In this document: piece by piece, positions 1 through 7,568 of the stretch
Numbering within the stretch: the first letter of the stretch is position 1
Layout: each line of letters opens with the position of its first letter
DNA from: Actinomycetota bacterium
GTDB taxonomy: Bacteria; Actinomycetota; Thermoleophilia; UBA2241
Assembly (NCBI GenBank): GCA_026392265.1
Contig: JAPLCL010000056.1
Location: 1 to 15,409 of the forward strand
Reading direction: 5' to 3'
Length of the DNA stretch: 15,409 nucleotides
Position numbers and translations under genes: made by a program
Notes under the pieces: generated by a model
Told to the model about the DNA's origin: nothing
Database searches by the model: none
Seen by the model: the letters and a program-made list of their open reading frames with translations, nothing else

Positions 1-780
1 CAGCGCGATGCCGAGGAGGCTGCCCTGCTGCCCCTCGGGGTACGGCGCGATGCTCCAGCGCCGGCCGTCCGTCAGGTCGACGACGGTGATGACGGGGGGC
101 GCAGCCGGATCGGGGCGCGCGGCCGCCCATGCGACAAGCGTACCGCTGATGATGAGCTCGCCGGAGCCGCCGCTTGTGCCGAGAGAGAAGCGGTGCCCCG
201 TGACGAGGTCGGCGCCGCGGATCTGCGGGGAGCCGGCCCTGCCGGCGCTGGCTTCCCACACGGCCGTCGTCCCCGAGACTGCCGGTGACTGCGAGATCCC
301 CTGGACGTCGAGGCGCGTTCGGCGCCCCCGCGAGATCTCGTAGACCCAGGCCACGGCGTCGCGGGCATCGGACGCCGGTGCCTCGAGCCACACGACGAAG
401 TGGTCCGACATGGACGGCGCGGAGGTGCTGCCGGCGGTCGCGGCGGCGCCGAGCAGCCTGCTCTTGCCCGAGCGCAGGTCGGTGAGCAGCGTGAACGGTC
501 CGGCCTCCCAGGCGAGGTGGTCGCCGCCCAGCGCCGAGCCTCCGAGCTGCAGACCGTGCGACGTGGAGATGCGCCAGCCGTCGTGCGTAGCCGTGACCTG
601 CGGCCTCCAGGTAGCGCGCGACTGCTCGAGGGCAAAGCCGGCGGCGCCGAGGAGAGCGCCGCCCAGCAGGATGAGTGCGGAGATGAGGAGCGCGCCCCCC
701 CAGGAATGGGGGTGCTCGGGGGCGCCGCCGCGCGTGAGCGGCACCGGGAACGCGGCGCCGGTGGTCAGCGGTCCCGACAC
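1..780 (-). CDS. membrane-anchored beta-propeller-like protein, partial (3' end off the left edge)
   Basis: An uninterrupted frame of 260 codons runs from a GTG at 780 to the left edge. The N-terminus is about 27 residues and is followed by a hydrophobic helix at about residues 28-51, then an outside region. That region has roughly 45-55 residue repeats with a pattern of small residues, then VVW or AVW, then a D-L-x-TG-like turn (for example AVSGTTAVWEA, ADLVTGHRFSL, VVDLTDGRRWSI). This is the look of WD40/TolB-type propeller blades, so a single-pass protein with an extracytoplasmic propeller is inferred. The proposed start overlaps the end of the homoserine dehydrogenase gene by 16 bases, which suggests translational coupling. 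No clear Shine-Dalgarno was found, and a GTG 12 codons further in is an alternative. The role is unknown. Confidence 0.72.
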   Translation of the reverse strand, partial: MSGPLTTGAAFPVPLTRGGAPEHPHSWGGALLISALILLGGALLGAAGFALEQSRATWRPQVTATHDGWRISTSHGLQLGGSALGGDHLAWEAGPFTLLTDLRSGKSRLLGAAATAGSTSAPSMSDHFVVWLEAPASDARDAVAWVYEISRGRRTRLDVQGISQSPAVSGTTAVWEASAGRAGSPQIRGADLVTGHRFSLGTSGGSGELIISGTLVAWAAARPDPAAPPVITVVDLTDGRRWSIAPYPEGQQGSLLGIAL

Positions 781-1847
781 AGGTGCAGCAGGTCGGCGTA
801 CACGCCGTAGGCAGTCTGTGGCACGAGCCCGGCGATCTCGCAGACGAAGATATCGGCCATGAGGTCGGTGTGGAGGATGGCGCCCAGCGACTCGCTGCCC
901 ACGGGCGCCAGAGGGTGGTCGATGTCGAGCTCGGTGGCGCGCACGCGGCCGCGCACGCGGCCGGACTCCTCACGCCACACGGTCGTGACCAGGCGCAATC
1001 GGTTGCCGTTGGAGCGCGCCTGCGCGATGCGCTTGAGCGGCACATCGCGCAAACTCTGCTTGTCGATGTCGGCCGGAGTGATACCGGCGTCCATGGCGAC
1101 GTTGGCCAGGGCGGCCGCCTTGCAGGCCGCATCCCACCCGTCGATGTCGTGCGCCGGGTCGGCCTCGGCGTAGCCTTCGGCCTGCACGTGCGCCAGCGCG
1201 GCGTCGAAGGAGCGGCCGATGCCCATCGCGTCGACGATGTAGTTGGTGGTGGCGTTGAAGACCGCCTCGAAGCCGAGCAGGCGACAGTCCGGCAGGGCGA
1301 GCTCGAGCAGGCTGAAGACGGGCAGGCCGTCCATCACCGTGCTCTCGAAGCGGATACGCCGGCCGGCAGCCGCGGCCGCCGCCGCCACGCGCCGCCAGTT
1401 CCAGGCGATCGGCCCTTTGTTGGCCGTGACCACGTCCATGCCCAGGCCAAACGCCGTCTCGATGTGGCCGGTGGCGACGGGAGCGAAGTCCTCCTCCATG
1501 ACGGTGAGCTCGACGAGGACGTCGGCCTTGGACGCCGCCAGCAGGACGTCGGCCGGCCGCGCCGCCTGCGGCGGGTGTGGCTGTTCGCCGACCGCTGCCA
1601 CCACGGCCGCCGGCTTCATGCCTTCCGCCGCGAGCAGACTGCCTTGCCGCGTGCCGGCGGCGGTCACCAGGACGCGCAGCCCGTGCACCTCGGCCAGCGC
1701 GCGCTCCTGCTGCGCCAGAAGTGTGCAGAAGGCGCGCGCCACGCTGCCGAAGCCGAGCAGGCAGAGGCGGACGGTGCGGAGGCCGGCGTCGTCGGTGTCC
1801 GGGCGCGGCACCGGGCCGGCGGCCGAAGGCTGTCCGGCCGTGCTCAT
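765..1847 (-). CDS. hom: homoserine dehydrogenase (no ACT domain)
   Basis: NAD(P)-dependent oxidation of homoserine to aspartate semialdehyde, or the reverse, in the threonine/methionine branch; cytoplasmic. The 360-residue product has a Rossmann start LLGFGSVARAF (residues 30-40), the family TANKGP segment (141-146), and the homoserine dehydrogenase signature around residues 222-243 (AEGYAEADPAHDIDGWDAAC, then K). D239 and K243 match the catalytic Asp/Lys pair of the family. It ends right after the catalytic domain, so the C-terminal ACT regulatory domain of many bacterial enzymes is absent. About 24 extra residues precede the Rossmann fold. Its ATG overlaps the stop of the upstream aminotransferase-fold gene as ATGA, so the two are very likely co-transcribed and coupled. 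Homoserine dehydrogenase-like proteins of unproven substrate exist, so the exact substrate is inferred. Confidence 0.88.
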   Translation of the reverse strand: MSTAGQPSAAGPVPRPDTDDAGLRTVRLCLLGFGSVARAFCTLLAQQERALAEVHGLRVLVTAAGTRQGSLLAAEGMKPAAVVAAVGEQPHPPQAARPADVLLAASKADVLVELTVMEEDFAPVATGHIETAFGLGMDVVTANKGPIAWNWRRVAAAAAAAGRRIRFESTVMDGLPVFSLLELALPDCRLLGFEAVFNATTNYIVDAMGIGRSFDAALAHVQAEGYAEADPAHDIDGWDAACKAAALANVAMDAGITPADIDKQSLRDVPLKRIAQARSNGNRLRLVTTVWREESGRVRGRVRATELDIDHPLAPVGSESLGAILHTDLMADIFVCEIAGLVPQTAYGVYADLLHLCRDR

Positions 1848-3115
1848 CGTACCGACCGCGACAGGTCGCCGAGCGCCGTTACGAGCCGTTCGAGCTCGCT
1901 TTGCGTCGTGTAGGGGGCGAGGCCTACGCGAATCAGGCCGCCGCGCTCGGCCAGGCCCAGCAGCTCGACGAGGCGCGCGGCGTAGAAGTCGCCGTCCCAG
2001 ACAAACAGGCCGCGCTCGCCGAGCGTGCGCGCGGCCTCTCCGGCCGGGACGCCGTCGAGCGTGAAGGAGACGGTCGACGTGCGCGGGCTACCCTCCGGCG
2101 GCCCGTAGAGAGTGACACCGGGGATGCCGGCGAGCTGCTCGCGCAGCCACCTCGCCAAGGGCTGCTCGTAGACCTCGCCGGCCAGCATGCCGGCCACGAC
2201 CGCCCGGCGCCGGCCTTGCAGGCCGGCGGGCAGGCGGTCCTCCACCATGTCGAGGTGCCGCGCGCCCAGATCGGCGATGAAGTCGATGGCAGCGGTCGTC
2301 CCTGCCAGGCCCTCGAAGTTCAGCGTCCCCGTCTCCCAGACGTACGGGGGCTCGGGATGCTGGGTGGCCAGATGCAGCGGCTCGACCTGCCCCGTGGCTT
2401 CGCGGCGCGCGTACATGAGGCCGACGTGAGGGCCAAAGAACTTGTACGCCGAGCAGAGCAGGAAGTCGCAGCCCACGGCGCGTACGTCGATGGGGCCGTG
2501 CAGGGCATAGTGCACGGCGTCCACGACGCTCCAGGCGCCGGCGGCGCGGGCCAGCGCGACCGCGCGCGCGACATCATTGATGGTGCCCACGGCATTCGAC
2601 GCGTAGCCGAGGGCGACGACCTTGGTACGTCCCGGCCGGACGAGCGCCTCGAAGGCCGCCCAGTCCAGCATACACGTGGCGAGGTCCACCGGGACCTCGC
2701 GGACGACGACGCCGCGCTCGGCGAGCTGCAGCCACGGGCTGCGGTTGGCCTCGTGGTCGAGCGCCGTGATCACGACTTCGTCGCCCGGCTGCAGCCGGCG
2801 CCCGAGCGCCTCCGCGAGGAAGTACGTGAGGGTGGTCATGTTGGCGCCGAAGCTGACCTCTTCCGCATCGCAGCCTAGGAAGTCGGCGCCGGCCCGGTGA
2901 GCCTCGTCGATGGTCGCGTCGGTCTCTGCGCTGGTGGCGAAGCGGCCGCCGTAGTTGGCGTTGTGCCCGGCGAGGTACTCGTGGACGGCGTCGAGCACGC
3001 GCTGCGGCGTCTGCGTACCGCCTGGCCCGTCGAGATAGGCGGCCGGGCGCCCGTCGATCATCCGCTCGAGGGCCGGGAACTGGCTGCGCACGTAGGCGAC
3101 GTCGTACTGGGTCAT
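1844..3115 (-). CDS. class V aminotransferase-fold PLP enzyme (cysteine desulfurase-like)
   Basis: A 423-residue fold-type I PLP enzyme. Visible landmarks are DHEANR (120-125), VVDAVHYALHG (197-207) with D199 placed to hold the pyridine nitrogen, CSAYKFFGPH (221-230) with K225 as the Schiff-base lysine, and a typical C-terminal VRVGL..Y-T-E-type end. It most resembles the cysteine desulfurase-like subgroup of class V aminotransferases. Where SufS/CsdA enzymes carry the persulfide cysteine in a G-x-H-C context, this protein has G-D-F-Y (Y378), so ordinary cysteine desulfurase chemistry is doubtful. The start is the ATG at 3113-3115, preceded by a strong GGAGGGGG Shine-Dalgarno. The frame stays open far upstream, but that part is antisense to the GH65 gene. 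It overlaps the homoserine dehydrogenase by 4 bases, which hints at sulfur or amino-acid metabolism without proving it. Confidence 0.87.
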   Translation of the reverse strand: MTQYDVAYVRSQFPALERMIDGRPAAYLDGPGGTQTPQRVLDAVHEYLAGHNANYGGRFATSAETDATIDEAHRAGADFLGCDAEEVSFGANMTTLTYFLAEALGRRLQPGDEVVITALDHEANRSPWLQLAERGVVVREVPVDLATCMLDWAAFEALVRPGRTKVVALGYASNAVGTINDVARAVALARAAGAWSVVDAVHYALHGPIDVRAVGCDFLLCSAYKFFGPHVGLMYARREATGQVEPLHLATQHPEPPYVWETGTLNFEGLAGTTAAIDFIADLGARHLDMVEDRLPAGLQGRRRAVVAGMLAGEVYEQPLARWLREQLAGIPGVTLYGPPEGSPRTSTVSFTLDGVPAGEAARTLGERGLFVWDGDFYAARLVELLGLAERGGLIRVGLAPYTTQSELERLVTALGDLSRSVR

Positions 3116-3142
3116 GGGACCCCCTCCGGCCGGGGTTGTACC

Positions 3143-3168
3143 AGCGCGCCGGCCGCAGCCGGCGCGCT
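3143..3168. promoter_or_regulatory. 11-bp perfect inverted repeat in a divergent promoter region
   Basis: AGCGCGCCGGC at 3143-3153 and GCCGGCGCGCT at 3158-3168 are exact reverse complements separated by CGCA. The repeat lies in the 87-base gap between the leftward aminotransferase-fold gene and the rightward GH65 gene. Either a DNA operator acting on both genes or an RNA hairpin in the leader of the leftward operon would fit. Its high GC content makes some self-complementarity expected. No T-run follows, so a terminator is unlikely. Confidence 0.45.
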
Positions 3169-3202
3169 CAGTGTATCGCGACATCGTGCATGAAGTCGGC
3201 GG

Positions 3203-6200
3203 ATGGGGCAGGATTGTACGGACATGCCCCTTCGCGACGACACGAGCAAGGCGCTGGACCGCGAGTTCGCGGTCCTCTGCTTCAGCTGGAACGGGACCGT
3301 GGTGGCCGACCGCGAGGTGGACCCCATGGCCGTGCGCAGCCGCGTGGAACGCCTCTGCGCCTTGGGCGTCGATATCGCCATCGTGAGCGGCGCCAACGTC
3401 GCCACTGTCGACGGGCAACTGCAGGCGCGCCCCGACGTGGAGGGTCGCCTCTTCCTGTTTCTCTCCTCCGGCTCCGAGGTCTACGTGGTGGGGCCCAACG
3501 GACCGCGGCTGCTGGAGCGCCGCCGCGCCACGGAGGTGGAGGAGGCGCAGCTCACGGCGGCCGCCGAGGCGCTGCGCGCCAGGCTCGCGGGCGCCGGCCT
3601 CGACGTCGAGATCGTCAACGACCGCCTGAACCGGCGGATGATCGACCTCGTCCCCGCGTGGCCGGATCCCCCCAGGGCGCAGACCGCCGCGCTCAGGGAG
3701 CAGGTCGACACGCGGCTCGCGGGCGCCGGCCTCGAGAGCGTCGGTGAGGTGGTCGAGCTCGCGCGCGCCCTTGCGCGAGAGGCCGGCCTCGCTCATCCCG
3801 ATGTCGCCGGCGGCATCAAGCACGTCGAGATCGGCCTCACAGACAAGAGCGACAGCATGCGACACGTGCTCAAGGCACTGATCGACGATCGCCGCCGGCG
3901 CCCACAGGACTTGATCGTTCTGGGCGACGAGTTTGGGCCCGTCGGCTCCAGTGAAGGCAGCGATTACCTCACGCTGATCCCCGAGCTGCGGCGCTCCACG
4001 TTCGTCAGCGTGGGGGTGGAGCCCGACGGGGTGCCGCCGCGGGTGCTGCACGTCGGCGGCGGCCCAGACGAGTTTCTGCGCATCCTTCACGACCAGCTGG
4101 CCTATCGCGAGGGCGAGGCGTACGCCAACTTTCCCGTGCCGATCCGCGACCCGGCCTGGCGCTTCGAGGTCAAAGGTTTCGACCCGTTCCGCGAGCGCGA
4201 GGTCGAGACCTGGCTGACGGTGGCCAACGGCGAGAGCGGCACGCGCGGAGCGCTCGAAGAGGGTTCCGCCGTGTCCACGCCGGCCACGTTCGTGGCCGGA
4301 GTCTTCGGTGACGGTACCGACGAGCCGCGCTTTCGGCAGCCGGTCCCGGCGCCGGACTGGACCGGCCTTCGCCTGCGCGCCTGGGGCAGCGTCGCCAATC
4401 TCTCGAACGGGGAGCTGCTCGAGCACGAGCGTGTCCTCGACATGCGTCACGGCGTCGTGTACCGGTACTGGCGCCAGCGGCTGCGCAGCGGGCACACGCT
4501 GCGCGTGCGCACTGCGCGGTTCGCGTCTCTGGCCGATCGCCAGATCATGGCGGTGCGCGCCGAGGCCACGCCCGAGGATGCTCCGGGGCGCATCGTGTGG
4601 GCCGGCGCGGTCGGCGTGACTCACGCCGGCGGGCCCACGAAGTCCACCGAGTTCGAAAGGCTAGAAGAGCCCGGCTTCATCGCCCGTACCCAGGGCCGCA
4701 ACGGCGGTGGCCACGTGCTCGCGGTCACCACGCGTCCGGCGGCCGGCTCGCCCGTCGTGCGCCACGTGGAGCAGGCTCGCGACGTGATCGGCGGGCGCCT
4801 CGAGCCGGGCGACCCGGCCACTGTGGACCGGCTGGCCGCGCTCGTCTCGGCGCGCACCCGGGTGCCTTCCGGCGACTCGGCGCGCCGTGCGCTGGCACGG
4901 GCGGAGGAGCTCGGCTTCGACGAGCTCCTCCGCCGTCATCGCGCGGCGTGGGATGCCCGCTGGCGCGACGCCGACCTGGTCGTGGACGGCGACGCTGGTG
5001 ACCAGGAGGCCCTGCGCTTCAGCATCTACCACATGATCAGTACCGCCCACCCGACCAAAGACACGGTGTCGGTGGGCGCCCGCGGGCTAGGCGGCATGTC
5101 TTACTTCTTGCACGTGTTCTGGGACACCGAGATCTTCGTGCTCCCGTTCTTCATCTATTCGCACCCGGAGACGGCGCGCACGTTGCTGGCCTATCGCTAC
5201 CGCAATCTCGACGGAGCTCGCGAGAAGGCGCGCCACATGGGGCACCGCGGTGCTCTGTACCCCTGGGAGTCGGCCGACAGGGGCATCGAGACGACGCCGC
5301 CGTATGGCGTGGGCCTCAACGGCGAGATGGTCCCCATCCTCAGCGGCCTCATGGAGCACCACATCTCCGCCGACGTCGCCTGGGGCGCGTGGGAATACTG
5401 GAAGGCGACGGGGGACGATGCCTTCATGGCGTCCATGGGCGTGGAGATCCTGCTCGAGACGGCGCGCTTCTGGGCCTCGCGAGCGTCCCTCGGGGACGAC
5501 GGGCGCCACCACATCCGCCTGGTCGTCGGCCCCGACGAGTACCACGAGGGCGTGGACGACAACGCCTTCACCAACGTCCTGGCGCGCTGGAACATCGCCA
5601 AGGCCGTCGAAGCCTTGGGCTGGCTCGAGCACGTCGACACCGGCTACGCCACGGAGCTGCGCCACCGGCTCGCTCTCGACGACGCCGAGATCGAGCAGTG
5701 GCTAGGGGTCATGTCGAATCTCGAGGACGGTTTCGACCCCGCGACCAAGTTGTTTGAGCAGTTCGCCGGCTTCTACGAGATGGATGACGTGCCCATCGAG
5801 AAGCTTCGCCCGCGCCCGATGGCCGCGGACCTGATGCTCGGCCGCGAGGTCACCTTGCGCGCCAAGGTGGTCAAGCAGGCCGACGTGGTGATGCTCTGCC
5901 ACATCCTCTCCGACGAGTACGGCGACGATGTGGCGCGCGCCAACTATGACTACTACGAGCCGATCACGTGCCATGGCAGTTCTCTGAGCCCGGGCATCCA
6001 CGCTGCGGTGGCAGCGCGCCTGGGGGACGTGCCGACCGCCGTGGAGGACTTCAAGATGGCGGCCGCCATCGACCTCGCCGACAACATGGGCAACGCCTCC
6101 CGGGGCCTGCACATGGCCACCATGGGTGGCCTCTGGCAGGCCGCGGTGATGGGCTTCGCCGGCCTGCAGCGTCGCCACGAGGCGCTGCTCATCGACCCCC

Positions 6201-6421
6201 ACCTGCCGCCCTCCTGGAAGAAGGTATCGGTGCCGCTCCACTTCCGCGGCGCGCGGGCGCAGTTCGAGCTGCGGCGCCGCAAGGCCGGTGACGAGGTGGG
6301 TATAACGGTAGAGTGTGCCGCGCTGAGGGTCGTCCTTGACGGGGTGGAGCGCGAGCTTCTCCCCGGCAAGTACCGCTTGCGGCGCGCGGACGGCCAACCG
6401 TGGCAGGAGGTCACCCGATGA
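3203..6421 (+). CDS. GH65 disaccharide phosphorylase with N-terminal degenerate HAD domain
   Basis: A 1072-residue fusion. Residues about 20-300 form a HAD-IIB-like domain and about 310-1072 a glycoside hydrolase family 65 protein. GH65 landmarks are GLGGMSYFLHVFWDTEIF, YPWESADRG, GPDEYHEGVDDNAFTN with E779 as the expected general acid, KQADV (891-895), and HGSSLS (924-929), the phosphate-binding H-x-SS loop. That loop points to a phosphorylase of an alpha-linked glucose disaccharide (trehalose, maltose, kojibiose or nigerose type) rather than a hydrolase; the substrate cannot be read from sequence. The HAD part keeps motif II serine (S62), the motif III lysine (K215, TDKSD) and GDE (241-243), but motif I is FSWNGT, so both usual aspartates are replaced (S28, N30). 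A start at the ATG at 3224 is also possible. Its stop overlaps the next gene's ATG. Confidence 0.9.
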   Translation: MGQDCTDMPLRDDTSKALDREFAVLCFSWNGTVVADREVDPMAVRSRVERLCALGVDIAIVSGANVATVDGQLQARPDVEGRLFLFLSSGSEVYVVGPNGPRLLERRRATEVEEAQLTAAAEALRARLAGAGLDVEIVNDRLNRRMIDLVPAWPDPPRAQTAALREQVDTRLAGAGLESVGEVVELARALAREAGLAHPDVAGGIKHVEIGLTDKSDSMRHVLKALIDDRRRRPQDLIVLGDEFGPVGSSEGSDYLTLIPELRRSTFVSVGVEPDGVPPRVLHVGGGPDEFLRILHDQLAYREGEAYANFPVPIRDPAWRFEVKGFDPFREREVETWLTVANGESGTRGALEEGSAVSTPATFVAGVFGDGTDEPRFRQPVPAPDWTGLRLRAWGSVANLSNGELLEHERVLDMRHGVVYRYWRQRLRSGHTLRVRTARFASLADRQIMAVRAEATPEDAPGRIVWAGAVGVTHAGGPTKSTEFERLEEPGFIARTQGRNGGGHVLAVTTRPAAGSPVVRHVEQARDVIGGRLEPGDPATVDRLAALVSARTRVPSGDSARRALARAEELGFDELLRRHRAAWDARWRDADLVVDGDAGDQEALRFSIYHMISTAHPTKDTVSVGARGLGGMSYFLHVFWDTEIFVLPFFIYSHPETARTLLAYRYRNLDGAREKARHMGHRGALYPWESADRGIETTPPYGVGLNGEMVPILSGLMEHHISADVAWGAWEYWKATGDDAFMASMGVEILLETARFWASRASLGDDGRHHIRLVVGPDEYHEGVDDNAFTNVLARWNIAKAVEALGWLEHVDTGYATELRHRLALDDAEIEQWLGVMSNLEDGFDPATKLFEQFAGFYEMDDVPIEKLRPRPMAADLMLGREVTLRAKVVKQADVVMLCHILSDEYGDDVARANYDYYEPITCHGSSLSPGIHAAVAARLGDVPTAVEDFKMAAAIDLADNMGNASRGLHMATMGGLWQAAVMGFAGLQRRHEALLIDPHLPPSWKKVSVPLHFRGARAQFELRRRKAGDEVGITVECAALRVVLDGVERELLPGKYRLRRADGQPWQEVTR

Positions 6422-7188
6422 CGCTGCTGATCGCCGTCGCCGATGCCGTGGCTGACGCCGAGCTCGTGGCGAGCGCCCGTCACCTGGCGGAGGCCGCCGG
6501 CTGGGACGCACGTGCCGTCCACGTGCGCGAACCCGGCGGCCCGGAGCTCCGTAGCGCCGACGCAGAGGGCCTCGACATCGTGGAGCTGGAGGGCGCCGCC
6601 TCCGCCGAGCTCGCGCGGCTGGTCGGTATGGCCGACGTCGATGCCATCGCTCTCGGCCTTCGCAGCGCGGTCGGGCCCGGGCTCGGGCACGTCACGCAGG
6701 CGCTGCTTGAACGTCCCACGGCGCCGTTGCTGCTGGTGAGGCCGGGCATGCGCCGGCTCACCACCCTGCGGCGCCTCGTCGTCCCGCTCGAAGGCAGCCC
6801 ATCGGCGTCGTCCGCCATGCGCCACGCCGACGACGCCTTGTGCAAGCGCGGCCGCGAGATCGTGATGCTGCACGTGGTCACGAGGTCCACGCCGGACGAG
6901 CGCGGCAGCTTCCCGGCGCCGCGCATCGTCGACCAGGAGCATTACGAGTGGTCCGCCTGGCAGGACGAGTTCTGCATGCGCTTCTCGCAGTGCCCGGAGG
7001 GCGGCCGCCACCGCGTCTGTATGCGCGTCGGCGAACCCGCCCCGACTATCGTCAAGGAAGCTCAGGCAGTCGCCGCCGAGCTCATCGTGCTGTCGTGGAG
7101 CGGCAGCTTTGCCGAGGGCCACGGCGCCGTGGTGAAGAAGCTTCTCGACACGGCGCCCTGCCCGCTGCTGATCGTGCCGGCCGGCTGA
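6418..7188 (+). CDS. tandem universal stress protein (UspA family)
   Basis: A 256-residue cytoplasmic protein with two Usp-like halves. The first (about 1-105) is compact and ends in ERPTAPLLLVRPG. The second (about 110-256) starts LRRLVVPLEGSPSA and ends in LLDTAPCPLLIVPAG, the classic Usp closing strand. The canonical G-x2-G-x9-G-S/T nucleotide loop is not intact: the second half has SGSFAEGHGAVVKKLL instead. ATP binding is therefore uncertain. The ATG at 6418 is chosen because AGGAGGT lies 7 bases upstream and the ATG overlaps the GH65 stop as ATGA, so the two genes are almost certainly translated together. A role tying stress or energy status to disaccharide phosphorolysis is inference. 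A GTG at 6400 would add six residues inside the GH65 gene and has a weaker context. Confidence 0.83.
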   Translation: MTLLIAVADAVADAELVASARHLAEAAGWDARAVHVREPGGPELRSADAEGLDIVELEGAASAELARLVGMADVDAIALGLRSAVGPGLGHVTQALLERPTAPLLLVRPGMRRLTTLRRLVVPLEGSPSASSAMRHADDALCKRGREIVMLHVVTRSTPDERGSFPAPRIVDQEHYEWSAWQDEFCMRFSQCPEGGRHRVCMRVGEPAPTIVKEAQAVAAELIVLSWSGSFAEGHGAVVKKLLDTAPCPLLIVPAG

Positions 7189-7190
7189 CG

Positions 7191-7222
7191 GGCCGGAGCG
7201 GCGGCGCCTGCCGGCTCCGGCC
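7191..7222 (+). terminator. GC-rich hairpin after the GH65-Usp pair, possible terminator
   Basis: GGCCGGAGC (7191-7199) pairs perfectly with GCTCCGGCC (7214-7222) across a 14-base loop, starting two bases after the Usp stop. Only a weak T-containing tract (gagtttctc) follows, so this may be an inefficient or bidirectional terminator serving also the minus-strand ORF that ends at 7240. GC-rich sequence makes such stems common. Confidence 0.4.
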
Positions 7223-7239
7223 GGCTGAGTTTCTCGGGC

Positions 7240-7434
7240 TCATGATCCCCGCGGAGGCGGCCACTGGTCGGAGCCCTTGGTGACCTGTCGCACGACCGTG
7301 CTCTTGATGAGCGCGGCGCCATCCACGCTCTTGACGAGCGCGCTCACCCACGCCCGAAACTCGTACTCGTCGTGGGCCGCTATCTGAAGCGTGATGGTAC
7401 CGCGCTCGAGGTCGGTTTGACCCTCCGACCCCAT
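7240..7434 (-). CDS. small hypothetical protein (64 aa)
   Basis: I do not recognise this family. The 64-codon frame has strong G/C preference at third positions, like its neighbours. Its product looks folded: a beta-like stretch GTITLQIAAHDEYEF, a helix RAWVSALVKSVDGAALI, and a second strand STVVRQVT, then a Pro-rich tail. It stands alone between the rightward Usp and DedA genes on the opposite strand. No good Shine-Dalgarno precedes the ATG at 7432-7434. The competing longer minus-strand frame here is antisense to the DedA gene and was not accepted. It may be a real small cytoplasmic protein; function is unknown. Confidence 0.5.
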   Translation of the reverse strand: MGSEGQTDLERGTITLQIAAHDEYEFRAWVSALVKSVDGAALIKSTVVRQVTKGSDQWPPPRGS

Positions 7435-7568
7435 CGTGTGTTCGCTCGCACCTGGATGTGACGATTCGGTGAGGAGACGGGTCGCGGAGCTGAATACCGG
7501 CGCCGACGCGGCCGACCGCAGCCACGCACCGGATAGGTCTCACCCGCGAAGTCGTCTACGCTTGGCGC

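Noticed and set aside
783..2878. Long plus-strand frames opposite the homoserine dehydrogenase and aminotransferase-fold genes
   Set aside because: They have Arg/Ala/Gly-rich composition without motifs, and the minus-strand genes explain the region.
3116..4624. Upstream extension of the class V aminotransferase-fold gene to a 926-codon frame
   Set aside because: The extension is antisense to the GH65 gene and has no recognisable domain, whereas the ATG at 3113-3115 has a strong Shine-Dalgarno and gives the normal family length.
5087..7122. Several long minus-strand frames under the GH65 and Usp genes
   Set aside because: All are antisense to genes with clear family motifs and show no domain of their own.
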